Source: an uncultured Pseudokineococcus sp. (GTDB taxonomy: Bacteria > Actinomycetota > Actinomycetes > Actinomycetales > Quadrisphaeraceae). Taken from it: 64,000 bases of DNA. The stretch spans positions 248,001 to 312,000 of the forward strand of contig NZ_CANMPM010000001.1 of the NCBI RefSeq assembly GCF_947499845.1, written 5' to 3'. The translations under genes were made by a program, and so were the position numbers. Of this stretch, positions 47,302-56,529 are shown piece after piece; position 1 is the stretch's first letter; each line of letters begins with the position of its first letter. Below the pieces are notes generated by a model. It saw nothing but the letters and a program-made list of their open reading frames with translations. It searched no databases and was not told where the DNA came from.

Positions 47302-48690
47302 GTGTCCGCTGACCTCATCGGCCTGCTCGTGCTGGCCGCCGTCTTCCTCGTGGCCACGATCCGGCCCATCAACATGGGCGCCCTGGCGCTCGTGGCCGCC
47401 TTCGTCGTCGGCACGACCGTCTTCGGCGTGGACGCCGACGGGGTGCTCGGCGGCTTCCCGGCGAGCCTCTTCGTCATCCTCGTCGGCGTCACCTACCTCT
47501 TCGCGCTGGCGAAGAACAACGGCACGGTCGACTGGCTCGTCCACGCCGCGGTGCGCGCCGTGGGCGGCCGCGTCTCCCTCATCCCGTGGGCGATGTTCGT
47601 CGTCGCGGGGGCGATCACGGCCATCGGCGCCGTCACCCCGGCCGCCGTGGCGATCATCGCGCCGGTCGCCATGTCGTTCGCCGTGCGCAACCGGATCAAC
47701 CCGGTGCTCATGGGCTTCATGGTCGTCCAGGGCGCCACCGCCGGGAGCTTCAGCCCCATCGGCGTCTTCGGCGTCATCACCAACGGCGTCGTCCGGAACA
47801 ACGACTTCGAGCCCTTCCCGCTGCAGCTCTTCCTCGGCAGCCTCGTCACGGCCGTCGTCATGTGCGTCATCGCCTACGTCGTCTACCGCAACCGGGACCT
47901 CGACGGCGGTCGCCTGGACCGCTCGGCGGTCCAGGCGGACCTGTCCTCCTCGGCCATGGCGGCGAGCGGCGCCGCGACGCGCACCCCGGTGACCGGCACG
48001 CCGCAGGCGCTCGTCGAGCGCGGCGAGCGGCTGCGCTCCAGCGGCGGGCGCCGCGACGAGGCCGACGCCGTCGCCGACGACACCCCGGCGCCCCAGCTCG
48101 ACGCCCAGCGGGGCCTCACCCTCGCGGGCCTCGTGCTCCTCGCCGTCCTCGCGCTCGCCTTCCGGCTCGACGTCGGCTTCACCGCCCTCGCCGTCGCGGT
48201 GGTGCTCACGCTGGTCTTCCCCGGGTCGGCCACGGGCGCGGTGGACAAGGTGAGCTGGGGCACCGTCCTGCTCATCGGCGGCATCGTCACCTACGTCAAC
48301 CTGCTCGACGAGCAGGGCACCATCGACCGCTTCGGCGACTCCGTGGCGGGCTTCGGCACGCCCCTGCTGGCGGCGCTCATCATCTGCTTCATCGGCGCGG
48401 TCGTGTCGGCCTTCGCCTCGACGACCGGCATCCTCGGCACGCTCATCCCGCTGTCCGTGCCGTTCCTGCTCGCCGGCGAGGTCGGCACGGTCGGCCTCGT
48501 CGTCGCCCTCGCCATCTCGAGCTCGGTCGTCGACTGCAGCCCCTTCTCGACGAACGGCGCGCTCGTCGTCGCGAACTCCGAGCCGGCCATGCGCGACAAG
48601 ATCTTCCGCTCGCTCATGGTGCTGGGCATGGGCCTCGTCGTCGTCGCGCCGCTCGTGACGTGGCTCGTGCTCATCGTCCCGACGTCCTGA
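47302..48690 (+). CDS. MatC-type dicarboxylate carrier
   Basis: A protein of 462 residues and about 11-12 hydrophobic segments. The N-terminal half (ATIRPINMGALALVAAFVVG, LFVILVGVTYLFALAKNNGT, then AITAIGAVTPAAVAIIAPVA and GATAGSFSPIGVFGVI) matches the MatC_N family, named for the Rhizobium malonate carrier. A hydrophilic loop lies at about residues 205-275, and a second half ends with SSSVVDCSPFSTNGALVVAN. It imports a dicarboxylate across the inner membrane. GAGGTG lies 9 nt before the GTG. First gene of a three-gene operon. Confidence 0.88.
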   Translation: MSADLIGLLVLAAVFLVATIRPINMGALALVAAFVVGTTVFGVDADGVLGGFPASLFVILVGVTYLFALAKNNGTVDWLVHAAVRAVGGRVSLIPWAMFVVAGAITAIGAVTPAAVAIIAPVAMSFAVRNRINPVLMGFMVVQGATAGSFSPIGVFGVITNGVVRNNDFEPFPLQLFLGSLVTAVVMCVIAYVVYRNRDLDGGRLDRSAVQADLSSSAMAASGAATRTPVTGTPQALVERGERLRSSGGRRDEADAVADDTPAPQLDAQRGLTLAGLVLLAVLALAFRLDVGFTALAVAVVLTLVFPGSATGAVDKVSWGTVLLIGGIVTYVNLLDEQGTIDRFGDSVAGFGTPLLAALIICFIGAVVSAFASTTGILGTLIPLSVPFLLAGEVGTVGLVVALAISSSVVDCSPFSTNGALVVANSEPAMRDKIFRSLMVLGMGLVVVAPLVTWLVLIVPTS

Positions 48691-48719
48691 CCACCACCCG
48701 CCACCTCCCGGAGGACCCC

Positions 48720-49952
48720 GTGCCCGACCCCGCCGGCCCCCTCGCCGGGACCCTCGTCGTCGACCTCACCCGCGCGCTCGCCGGGCCGCACGCCGGCATG
48801 GTGCTGGCCGACCTCGGCGCCCGCGTCGTCAAGGTCGAGACCCCCGGCGGCGGCGACGACACCCGCGGCTGGGGGCCGCCCTTCGTCGAGCCGGAGGGCG
48901 GCCCCGGTGACGGGAGCGACCGGCAGTCGACGTACTTCATGTCGTGCAACCGCGGCAAGGAGTCCGTCGCGCTCGACCTCAAGTCCGACGACGGCCGGCG
49001 CTACCTCACCGCGCTCGTGGAGCGGGCCGACGTGCTGCTGGAGAACTTCCGCACCGGTGTGCTCGACCGGCTGGGCTTCGGCACCGAGCGCCTCCTCGAG
49101 CTCAACCCCCGGCTCGTCGTGCTCTCCATCACGGGCTTCGGCCACGACGGGCCCGAGGGCGGGCGCGCCGGCTACGACCAGATCGCCCAGGGCGAGGCCG
49201 GGCTCATGTCGATCACCGGGTCCGGCCCGGACGACCCCCAGCGCGTCGGCACCCCGATCGCCGACCTCCTCGCCGGCATGACCGGCGTGCACGGCGTCCT
49301 CGCCGCGCTGCTCGAGCGCGAGCGCACCGGGCGCGGCCAGGTGGTGCGGACGTCGCTGCTCGCCTCGGTCGTCGGCGTCCACGCCTTCCAGGGCACGAAG
49401 TGGACGGTCGCGGGCGAGGTGGGGCGCGCGCAGGGCAACCACCACCCGTCCATCAGCCCCTACGGGCTGTTCCGCTGCGCGGACGGCTCGGTGCAGATCG
49501 CCGTCGGCAGCGAGGGCCTCTGGAAGCGCTTCTGCGACGGCTTCGGCCTCGACCCGGCGCTCGAGGGCTTCGCGACGAACCCCGAGCGGGTGGCCCGCCG
49601 CGAGGAGGTCGTCACGCTCGTCGAGGAGCTCTTCGCGTCCTGGTCGGCGCCCGACCTGCTGGCGCGGCTCGCCGAGATCGGCGTCCCCGCCGGGAAGGTC
49701 CGCACGATGGACGAGGTCTACACCTGGGAGCAGACCGCCAGCCAGGGGCTGCTCGTCGACGTCGACCACGCGACGCTGGGCACGGTCACGCTCCCCGGCC
49801 CGCCGCTGCGCTTCTTCGACGCCGACGGCGCGGAGACGACCCGGCGCGAGCACCGCGCGCCGCCGCTGCTCGACGGCGACGGCGACGCCGTCCGGGCCTG
49901 GTTGAACGGGGAGAGCCTCGACGGCGACGCGCACCGCGAGCAGGGCGCGTGA
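48720..49952 (+). CDS. CaiB/BaiF-type (class III) CoA-transferase
   Basis: A protein of 410 residues. LVVDLTRALAGPHAGMVLADLGARVVKVE (family start; about residues 12-40), then NRGKESVALDLK, LLENFRTGVLDRLGFG, the catalytic aspartate in GYDQIAQGEAGLMS and GTPIADLLAGM match class III CoA-transferases. These move CoA between acyl-CoA and a carboxylic acid. After a dicarboxylate carrier it may activate the imported acid. GGAGGACCCC precedes the GTG. The stop overlaps the next start. Confidence 0.9.
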   Translation: MPDPAGPLAGTLVVDLTRALAGPHAGMVLADLGARVVKVETPGGGDDTRGWGPPFVEPEGGPGDGSDRQSTYFMSCNRGKESVALDLKSDDGRRYLTALVERADVLLENFRTGVLDRLGFGTERLLELNPRLVVLSITGFGHDGPEGGRAGYDQIAQGEAGLMSITGSGPDDPQRVGTPIADLLAGMTGVHGVLAALLERERTGRGQVVRTSLLASVVGVHAFQGTKWTVAGEVGRAQGNHHPSISPYGLFRCADGSVQIAVGSEGLWKRFCDGFGLDPALEGFATNPERVARREEVVTLVEELFASWSAPDLLARLAEIGVPAGKVRTMDEVYTWEQTASQGLLVDVDHATLGTVTLPGPPLRFFDADGAETTRREHRAPPLLDGDGDAVRAWLNGESLDGDAHREQGA

Positions 49953-51511
49953 GCCCAGCCGGGGGCACCGACCGGCCGGGCGCCGACGCCCGGCCCCCGC
50001 GGCGCGGCGGGCGCGAGCTCCTCGAGCTCGTGCTCGACGAGGGCACCTACCGCTCGTGGGACGCCCCGCCGGCGCAGCCGCGCAGCACCCCCGCCTACGA
50101 CGCCGAGCGCGCCCGCGCCGCCGAGCGCTCGGGCGTCGACGAGGCCGTCGTCACGGGCGAGGGGCGCCTGCGCGGGCGGCGGGTCGCCGTCGTCGCCGGC
50201 GAGTTCGGCTACCTCGCCGGCTCCATCGGCGTCGCGGCGGCCGACCGGCTCGTCGAGGCCGTCGAGCGGGCCACGGTCGAGGGCCTGCCGCTGCTCGCCG
50301 CGCCCTCGTCGGGGGGCACGCGCATGCAGGAGGGCACGGTCGCCTTCCTCGCCATGGTGAAGATCTCCGCCGCCGTGGCGGCGCACAAGGCCGCCGGCCT
50401 GCCCTACCTCGCCTACCTGCGCCACCCCACGACCGGCGGGGTCTTCGCCTCGTGGGGCAGCCAGGCGCACGTGACGGTCGCCGAGCCCGGCGCCCTCGTC
50501 GGCTTCCTCGGGCCGCGGGTGTACGAGGCGCTGTACGACCAGCCCTTCCCCGCGGGCGTGCAGACGGCCGAGAACCTCCACGCGCACGGCCTCGTCGACG
50601 CCGTCGTCCCCCACGAGCGGCTCGCCGACGTGGCGGACCGAGCGCTCAGCGTGCTCCAGGCCCCGGCGCCCACCGACGCGCCGGTCCTCGAGGAGGACGA
50701 CGCCGTGCCGGCCGCCGAGGTGGCGCGGCTGCCCGACGTGCCCGCCTGGGAGTCGGTGGTCCTGTCGCGGCGCGGCGACCGCCCCGGCATCCGGCGCCTG
50801 CTGCGCTACGGCGCCCGCGACGTCGTCCCGCTGCACGGCACGGGCGCCGGGGAGAGCGACCCCGGCCTGCTGCTCGCGCTCGCCCGCCTCGGCGGCGCGG
50901 CCTGCGTGCTCCTCGGCCAGGACCGCCGCGGGCAGACCCTCGACGCGCCGCTCGGCCCGGCGGCGCTGCGGGCCGCCCGGCGCGGCATGGCCCTCGCCGA
51001 CCAGCTGGACCTGCCGCTCGTGACCGTCATCGACACCCCCGGCGCGGCGCTGTCGGTGGAGGCCGAGGAGGGCGGCCTCGCCGGCGAGATCGCTCGGTGC
51101 CTCGCCGAGCTCGTCACGCTCCGGGCGCCCGTCGTCAGCGTGCTGCTCGGGCAGGGCACCGGGGGAGGGGCGCTCGCGCTCGTGCCGGCGGACCGGGTCG
51201 TCGCCGCCCAGCACGCCTGGCTCTCCCCGCTGCCGCCCGAGGGCGCGAGCGCCATCGTCCACCGCGACGTCGACCACGCCGCAGAGATGGCCGAGCAGCA
51301 GGGGGTGCGCGCGGCCGACCTCGTGCGCGACGGCGTCGTCGACGTCGTCGTGCCCGAGCGGCCGCACGCCGGCGCGGAGCCCGAGGAGTTCTGCCGGCGG
51401 GTGGCGCGGGTCGTGGAGGCCGAGATCGACCGGCTCGCCCGCGTGCCCGTCGAGGAGCGCCTGGCCGCGCGCCACGAGCGCTACCGGCGGCTGGGGCGCG
51501 CCCGGGCGTGA
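49949..51511 (+). CDS. Fused carboxyltransferase (AccD-like plus AccA-like halves)
   Basis: A protein of 520 residues. The first half (about 30-265) is AccD-like: GEFGYLAGSIGVAAADRLV, SSGGTRMQEGTVAF and the GGVFASWGS loop; it lacks the zinc-finger cysteines of E. coli AccD. The second half (about 275-515) is AccA-like, with LVTVIDTPGAALSVEAEEGG and LGQGTGGGALALVPADRVV. Both oxyanion loops are present. No biotin carboxylase or biotin carrier gene is nearby, so it may use a distant one, or act as an acyl-CoA decarboxylase. Coupled to the CoA-transferase by GTGA. Confidence 0.87.
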   Translation: MSPAGGTDRPGADARPPRRGGRELLELVLDEGTYRSWDAPPAQPRSTPAYDAERARAAERSGVDEAVVTGEGRLRGRRVAVVAGEFGYLAGSIGVAAADRLVEAVERATVEGLPLLAAPSSGGTRMQEGTVAFLAMVKISAAVAAHKAAGLPYLAYLRHPTTGGVFASWGSQAHVTVAEPGALVGFLGPRVYEALYDQPFPAGVQTAENLHAHGLVDAVVPHERLADVADRALSVLQAPAPTDAPVLEEDDAVPAAEVARLPDVPAWESVVLSRRGDRPGIRRLLRYGARDVVPLHGTGAGESDPGLLLALARLGGAACVLLGQDRRGQTLDAPLGPAALRAARRGMALADQLDLPLVTVIDTPGAALSVEAEEGGLAGEIARCLAELVTLRAPVVSVLLGQGTGGGALALVPADRVVAAQHAWLSPLPPEGASAIVHRDVDHAAEMAEQQGVRAADLVRDGVVDVVVPERPHAGAEPEEFCRRVARVVEAEIDRLARVPVEERLAARHERYRRLGRARA

Positions 51512-51544
51512 CGCGGGCGCGCCCGCGCCCGGGGGCCGGCTGCC

Positions 51545-52747
51545 TCAGGCGCCGACGACGGCGAGCGCCTCGCGGGCGATCTGCAGCTCCTCGGCGGTGG
51601 GGACGACGAGCACCGTGACCGGCGACCAGTCCGGGGAGATGCGCCGCGCGTCCCCGGAGCGGGTCGCGTTGCGCTCCTCGTCGAGGACGACGCCGAAGCC
51701 CTCGAGCCCCGTGAGCGCCCGGCGGCGCACCTCGGCGCTGTTCTCGCCGACGCCGGCGGTGAGCACGACGGCGTCGAGGCGGCCCATCGCGAAGGCGTAC
51801 GCCCCGAGGTAGTGCCGGACCCGGTGCGCCAGGACGTCGAGGGCGAGGTCGGCGTCGGCGTCCCCGCCGGCGGCGCGCTCGACGACCTCGCGGACGTCCG
51901 AGGCGCCCGTCAGCCCCTGCAGTCCGCTGCCGCGGTTGAGCGTCCGGTCGAGCTCGTCGACCGACAGGCCGCCCTCGCGGAGCAGGTGGAGCAGCGCGCC
52001 CGGGTCCACGTCGCCGGGTCGCGTGCCCATGACGAGGCCCTCGAGCGGGGTGAGGCCCATCGACGTCTCCACGCTGCGCCCGCCGAGGACGGCCGTCGCC
52101 GACGCCCCGTTGCCGAGGTGGAGGACGACCATGGCGACGTCCTCGGCGGGGCGTCCGAGCAGCTCGGCGGCGCGGGGGACGACCGAGGCGACCGACGTGC
52201 CGTGGAAGCCGTAGCGGCGCACGCCGGTGCGCCGGGCCAGGTCGCGGTCGAGGGCGTAGGTGTGGGCCGCGGGCGGCACGGTGGCGTGGAAGGCCGTGTC
52301 GAAGACCGCGACGTGCGGCACGTCCGGCACGGCGCGGCGCGCCACGCGGATGCCCTCGAGGTTGGCCGGGTTGTGCAGGGGCGCGAGCGAGGACAGCTCG
52401 TCGACCGCCCGCTCGAGGTCGTCGTCGACGAGCGCCGGCGCGGAGAAGCGGTCCCCGCCGTGGACGACGCGGTGGCCGACGGCCGCGAGGCCCGCACCGG
52501 CCAGGTCGGGGCCGTGCTCGGAGAAGGCGGCGACCACGGCGTCGAGCGCGGCGGTGTGGTCGGGCACGTCGACGCCCGTCTCGACGCGGCCGCCCGGGCC
52601 GTCGTGGCGCAGGCGCCCGCCGCCCGCGCCGATGCGCTCCACGAGGCCCGACGCGAGGGAGCGGCCCGAGCCGTCGTCCGCGACCTCGACGAGCTCGTAC
52701 TTGACGCTCGAGGACCCCGAGTTGAGGACGAGCACCACGCCGCTCAC
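51545..52747 (-). CDS. ackA: Acetate kinase
   Basis: A protein of 400 residues, standard length. VLVLNSGSSSVKYELVE at the N-terminus, GHRVVHGGDRF, HNPANLEGI, VFDTAFHATVP, YGFHGTSV, HLGNGASATAVLGG, MGLTPLEGLVMGTRPGDVDP and GVGENSAEVRRR are all present. It converts acetyl phosphate and ADP to acetate and ATP. Its GTG overlaps the pta stop by four bases; AGGAGGTGGGCGC is the ribosome-binding site. It converges on the carboxyltransferase operon. Confidence 0.97.
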   Translation of the reverse strand: MSGVVLVLNSGSSSVKYELVEVADDGSGRSLASGLVERIGAGGGRLRHDGPGGRVETGVDVPDHTAALDAVVAAFSEHGPDLAGAGLAAVGHRVVHGGDRFSAPALVDDDLERAVDELSSLAPLHNPANLEGIRVARRAVPDVPHVAVFDTAFHATVPPAAHTYALDRDLARRTGVRRYGFHGTSVASVVPRAAELLGRPAEDVAMVVLHLGNGASATAVLGGRSVETSMGLTPLEGLVMGTRPGDVDPGALLHLLREGGLSVDELDRTLNRGSGLQGLTGASDVREVVERAAGGDADADLALDVLAHRVRHYLGAYAFAMGRLDAVVLTAGVGENSAEVRRRALTGLEGFGVVLDEERNATRSGDARRISPDWSPVTVLVVPTAEELQIAREALAVVGA

Positions 52748-54912
52748 GCGCCCACCTCCTGCTGCTCGTCCTCCTGCTGCTCCCTCTCCTGCTGGGCCTG
52801 CACCTGGGCCTGCACGGCCGTGATGACGACCGTGCTGACGATGTCGCGCACGAGCGCCCCCCGGGAGAGGTCGTTGACGGGGCGCCGCAGCCCCTGCAGC
52901 ACCGGGCCGATCGCCACGGCCCCCGCGCTGCGCTGGACCGCCTTGTACGTCGTGTTGCCCGTGTTGAGGTCGGGGAAGACGAAGACCGTCGCTCGCCCGG
53001 CGACCGCCGAGTCCGGCAGCTTGGTGCGGGCCACGCCGACGTCCACGGCGGCGTCGTACTGGATGGGCCCCTCCACCGAGAGGTCGGGGCGCCGCTCCCG
53101 CACGAGCGCGGTGGCGCGGCGCACCTTCTCGACGCCGGCGCCCGAGCCCGACCCGCCCGTCGAGTAGCTCATCATCGCCACCCGCGGCTCGACGCCGAAG
53201 GCCTCGGCGGTGTCGGCGCTGCTGGCGGCGATGTCCGCCAGCGCGTCCGCGTCGGGGTCCGGGTTGACGGCGCAGTCGCCGTAGACGAGCACGCGGTCCG
53301 GCAGGCACATGAGGAAGACGCTCGACACGACGTCACGCCCGCGGGCCGTCTTGATGACCTCGAAGGCGGGCCGCAGCGTCTCGGCCGTCGTGTGCACGGC
53401 GCCGGAGACCATCCCGTCGGCGTCGCCGAGGTGGACCATCAGCGTGCCGAAGCGGGTGACGTCGGTGAGGAGCTCCTCGGCCGCCTCCGGCGTGACGCCC
53501 TTGTGGGCCCGCAGCCGCGCGTACTCGTGGGCGTAGCGGGTGCGGTCGGGGGAGGTCCGCGGGTCCACGACCCGTGCGCCCGCGACGTCGGCGCCGACCT
53601 CCTCGGCGAGGGAGCGCACCTCCTCCTCGGGGCCCAGCAGCACGAGGTCGACGACGCCGTCCCGCAGCAGCTCGGCGGCGGCCAGGAGCACCCGCGGCTC
53701 GAGCCCCTCGGGCAGCACAACGCGCACGCGGGCGCTGCGGGCCCGCTCGAGCAGCTCGGCGGCGAAGGCCCGGGGGGTGACGACGTCGACGACCGCCTCG
53801 TCGGCGAGCGCGACGAGGCGGGCGCCGTCGACGTGGGCGGCGAAGAGGTCGCGCGCGGCGCGCACCTGCTCGCGGGCGCGCTCGGTGCCGCGCGAGAGCC
53901 GTCCGCGCACGGCGAGCAGCCGGGCGGCGGTCTCGACGGTGCCGAGGTCGGTGCTCGCGACGGGCAGGTCCGCGCCCCGACCCTCGAGGAGGCCCTCGAG
54001 CAGCGCGGTGACGACGGGGGGCAGCGCGAAGCCGCCGGTGAGCACGACGCCCGCGAGGCGCGGGAAGGTCGACGAGGCGTGGGCCGCCATGAGGCCGAGG
54101 ACGACCTCGCTGCGGTCCCCGGGCACGATGACGACGGCCCGCTCCTCGAGGTGCTCGAGCGCGTGGGGCATGGACATGGCCGCGACGACGAGGCCGCCGG
54201 CGCGCTCGTCCAGGGCCGCGTCCGGGCCGAGCACGAGGCGCCCGTCGCAGGCCTCGACGAGCTCGCGCACGCCCACCGACGTCAGGAGGCGGTCCTCGGG
54301 AACGGCGAAGGCGGGCACCAGCGGCGGGCCGTCGCGCCGGCCGGGCTGCTCGAGCGCGGCGACGACGTCGGCGAGGCCGTCGGGGTCCGCGCGGGAGGCG
54401 ACGACGCCGAGCACCTGGGCGTGCTGGGCGACGACCTCGTCGCGGGCGACGTCGGCGACGGCGCGCACCTCGCGCGGGCTGCGGCCGAGCGCCTTGACGA
54501 CGAGCAGCACCGGGGTGCCGAGGTCGGCGGCCAGGCGCGCGTTGAGCGCGAGCTCCGTGGGGCCGGCGACGTCGGTGTAGTCGCTGCCGAGCACCATGAC
54601 CTCGTCGCAGCGGGCGGCCAGAGCCCGGTAGCGCGCCACGACCTCGTCGAGCGCGGCGTCCCCGTCGTCGCGGACGTCCTCGTAGCCCACGCCGACGCTG
54701 GCGGCGTACGTCTCGTCGTCGACCTCCCCGCCGTCGGCGAGCTCCGACAGCAGGACGTCGAGGACGTCGTCGCGGCCGCCCTCGGCGCGCACGAGCGGGC
54801 GGAAGACGCCGACGCGGCGCCCCGGGCGGGCGCGCAGGGCGGCCAGCACGCCGAGCGCGACGGTCGACTTGCGCGTCTCGCCCTCGACGGAGGCGATGTA
54901 GAGGCTGCCCAC
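52744..54912 (-). CDS. pta: Phosphate acetyltransferase (long form)
   Basis: A protein of 722 residues. The N-terminal region is a P-loop/DRTGG-type regulatory part (SLYIASVEGETRKSTVALGV; the P-loop reads GETRKS). The C-terminal PTA domain starts near residue 385 (VRVVLPEGLEPRVLLAA) and includes KGVTPEAAEELL, DADGMVSGAVHTTAETLRPA, MSYSTGGSGSG and FPDLNTGNTTYKAVQRSAG. It converts acetyl-CoA to acetyl phosphate and forms the Pta-AckA pathway with ackA. The last 25 residues are Gln/Glu-rich (QAQQEREQQEDEQQ). TAGCGT 7 nt before GTG suggests leaderless transcription. Confidence 0.95.
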   Translation of the reverse strand: MGSLYIASVEGETRKSTVALGVLAALRARPGRRVGVFRPLVRAEGGRDDVLDVLLSELADGGEVDDETYAASVGVGYEDVRDDGDAALDEVVARYRALAARCDEVMVLGSDYTDVAGPTELALNARLAADLGTPVLLVVKALGRSPREVRAVADVARDEVVAQHAQVLGVVASRADPDGLADVVAALEQPGRRDGPPLVPAFAVPEDRLLTSVGVRELVEACDGRLVLGPDAALDERAGGLVVAAMSMPHALEHLEERAVVIVPGDRSEVVLGLMAAHASSTFPRLAGVVLTGGFALPPVVTALLEGLLEGRGADLPVASTDLGTVETAARLLAVRGRLSRGTERAREQVRAARDLFAAHVDGARLVALADEAVVDVVTPRAFAAELLERARSARVRVVLPEGLEPRVLLAAAELLRDGVVDLVLLGPEEEVRSLAEEVGADVAGARVVDPRTSPDRTRYAHEYARLRAHKGVTPEAAEELLTDVTRFGTLMVHLGDADGMVSGAVHTTAETLRPAFEVIKTARGRDVVSSVFLMCLPDRVLVYGDCAVNPDPDADALADIAASSADTAEAFGVEPRVAMMSYSTGGSGSGAGVEKVRRATALVRERRPDLSVEGPIQYDAAVDVGVARTKLPDSAVAGRATVFVFPDLNTGNTTYKAVQRSAGAVAIGPVLQGLRRPVNDLSRGALVRDIVSTVVITAVQAQVQAQQEREQQEDEQQEVGA

Positions 54913-55043
54913 CCGCCCGACGCTAGGGGGTCGGCCGCGGGGCTGCAGGCGCAGCGGGGTCGGTCGGGGCGCGGGCGACCCCGGCGCGCCCGCACGGCGC
55001 GCCCGGACGGCGGGCCCGGACGGCGGGCCCGCCGTGCGGGCGG

Positions 55044-55904
55044 TCAGCCCCCGGCGCCGACGGTCAGCCGGTGGTCGGGGCCGCCGGCACGGACGCAGTC
55101 GACGAGGACCTCGCCGGCGTCGACCACGGCGCCGTCCCAGACCACGGACCGGACGAGCTCGCCCTCGACGCGGGCGCCCGCCCCCACGACGCTGCGCCCG
55201 CCGGAGGCCGCGAGGTTCGCGGCGAGGTAGCGCCGGGGCGTGCCGCAGTCGACGGCGGCCTGGTCGGTGGCATGCAGCTCGAGGCGTCCGGCGTCGCGCT
55301 CGGCGCGCCACAGCACCTCGAAGAGGCCGCTCGGGCGGGGCGCGAGGTCGCGCACGAGGTGCCACGGGAGCGCGCAGGCGCCGACGTACCGGACGGCGGG
55401 GCCCTCCTCGCCGGCGCGGCGCAGGGGGTCGCCCGTCGGGCCGGGCCCGGCGGCAGAGGTGGTGCCGGTCGGGCCGGCGGGGACGACGAGGAGCCGGCAG
55501 CGCTCGCCGTCCCACCCGTCGAGGAGGCCGTCGAGGCCCGCGGGCAGCCAGGCGTCGGCGTTGGTGAGGACGACGTCGCGCCCGTCGAGCCAGCCGCGCA
55601 GGGCGCCCAGCGCCCCGGCCGTCCCGAGGGCCTCGGGCGCCTCGCGGGCCAGGTGCGCCCTCGGCCCGCCGGGGCCGCGCGCCACGAAGGTCTCCACCTG
55701 GTCGGCGTGGGCGTGGGCGTTGACGCCAAGGTGCTCCTGCGGGGCCCCCGCGGCGGGCAGCGCGTCGGCCAGCCGGTCGAGGGCGTGCTCGAGCAGCGGT
55801 CGCCCGCCGACGGGGCACAGGGCCTTGGGCCGCAGGTCGGTGAGCGGCCGCAGGCGCGTGCCCGCCCCGGCGGCCAGCACGACCCCGGCCCGCTCGGCCA
55901 CCAC
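55044..55904 (-). CDS. Sugar nucleotidyltransferase-like protein (NTP_transferase family)
   Basis: A protein of 286 residues. The activated-sugar signature LAAGAGTRLRPLTDLRPKAL is at about residues 10-29, followed by CPVGGRPLLEHALDRL and the metal aspartate in VVLTNADAWLP. CALPWHLVRDL and QAAVDCGTPRRYLAANLAA follow. It probably couples an NTP with a sugar-1-phosphate, as in mannose- or glucose-1-phosphate nucleotidyltransferases; the sugar is unknown. The GTG lies 5 bp after the NUDIX stop, so the two are cotranscribed. Confidence 0.87.
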   Translation of the reverse strand: MVAERAGVVLAAGAGTRLRPLTDLRPKALCPVGGRPLLEHALDRLADALPAAGAPQEHLGVNAHAHADQVETFVARGPGGPRAHLAREAPEALGTAGALGALRGWLDGRDVVLTNADAWLPAGLDGLLDGWDGERCRLLVVPAGPTGTTSAAGPGPTGDPLRRAGEEGPAVRYVGACALPWHLVRDLAPRPSGLFEVLWRAERDAGRLELHATDQAAVDCGTPRRYLAANLAASGGRSVVGAGARVEGELVRSVVWDGAVVDAGEVLVDCVRAGGPDHRLTVGAGG

Positions 55905-55909
55905 GGGGG

Positions 55910-56473
55910 TCAGCCCCGGTGCGGGCGCCCGGGCTCCCCGGCGCCCGCCAGCACCTCGCCGTCGTAGCAGCCGGGCTGCTCGGCGCGGCGCAGGAGGTCG
56001 ACGATCTCGCGGGTGGAGTCGTCCGCCTCCCCGAGGTCGGCCAGGGCGACCCAGCGGTGGTCCTGGGCCTCGCCGCCGACCCGCACCTGCGGCCGCTCGT
56101 CGACGCGCAGGCGGTAGATGACGTCGACCCGGCGGACGCGGGCGTTGACCTGCGTGGCCACGGGCAGGCCCACCCGCACGCGCAGCCCCGTCTCCTCGCG
56201 GACCTCGCGCTCGACCCCCTCGGCCGGGCGCTCGCCGCGGTCGAGCAGGCCGCCGGGGAGGGTGAGGCCCTGGCGGTGCGGCTGGCGCAGGAAGAGGACC
56301 GCGCCGTCGTGCTCGATCGCGACGACCGCGCCCACGGTGAAGCCGGGCGTGCCGGCGCGGACGAGCCCGCGGCGCAGCGGGGCGGGCAGGCGCCGGAAGA
56401 CGCCGAGCAGGAGCGGGTACGCGCGGCGCCGCAGCCGGGCGGGGGCGGACGCCGTCACGTGCTCGGGAGCCAT
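55910..56473 (-). CDS. NUDIX hydrolase
   Basis: A protein of 187 residues. The NUDIX box is GGLLDRGERPAEGVEREVRE followed by ETGL (about residues 77-100), matching GX5EX7REUXEEXGU. After an Arg-rich N-terminus (RLRRRAYPLLLGVFRRLPAP) the core begins GFTVGAVVAIEHDGAVLFLRQ. It hydrolyses an unknown nucleoside diphosphate derivative. ATG 56473 is chosen because TACGCT lies six bases upstream; an upstream GTG is less likely. It is divergent from a second NUDIX gene. Confidence 0.88.
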   Translation of the reverse strand: MAPEHVTASAPARLRRRAYPLLLGVFRRLPAPLRRGLVRAGTPGFTVGAVVAIEHDGAVLFLRQPHRQGLTLPGGLLDRGERPAEGVEREVREETGLRVRVGLPVATQVNARVRRVDVIYRLRVDERPQVRVGGEAQDHRWVALADLGEADDSTREIVDLLRRAEQPGCYDGEVLAGAGEPGRPHRG

Positions 56474-56529
56474 GCGGCGAGCGTAGGTGCCGGGCACGAC
56501 GTCCCGCCCCTGGCGTAGCGTCCCGGGCC

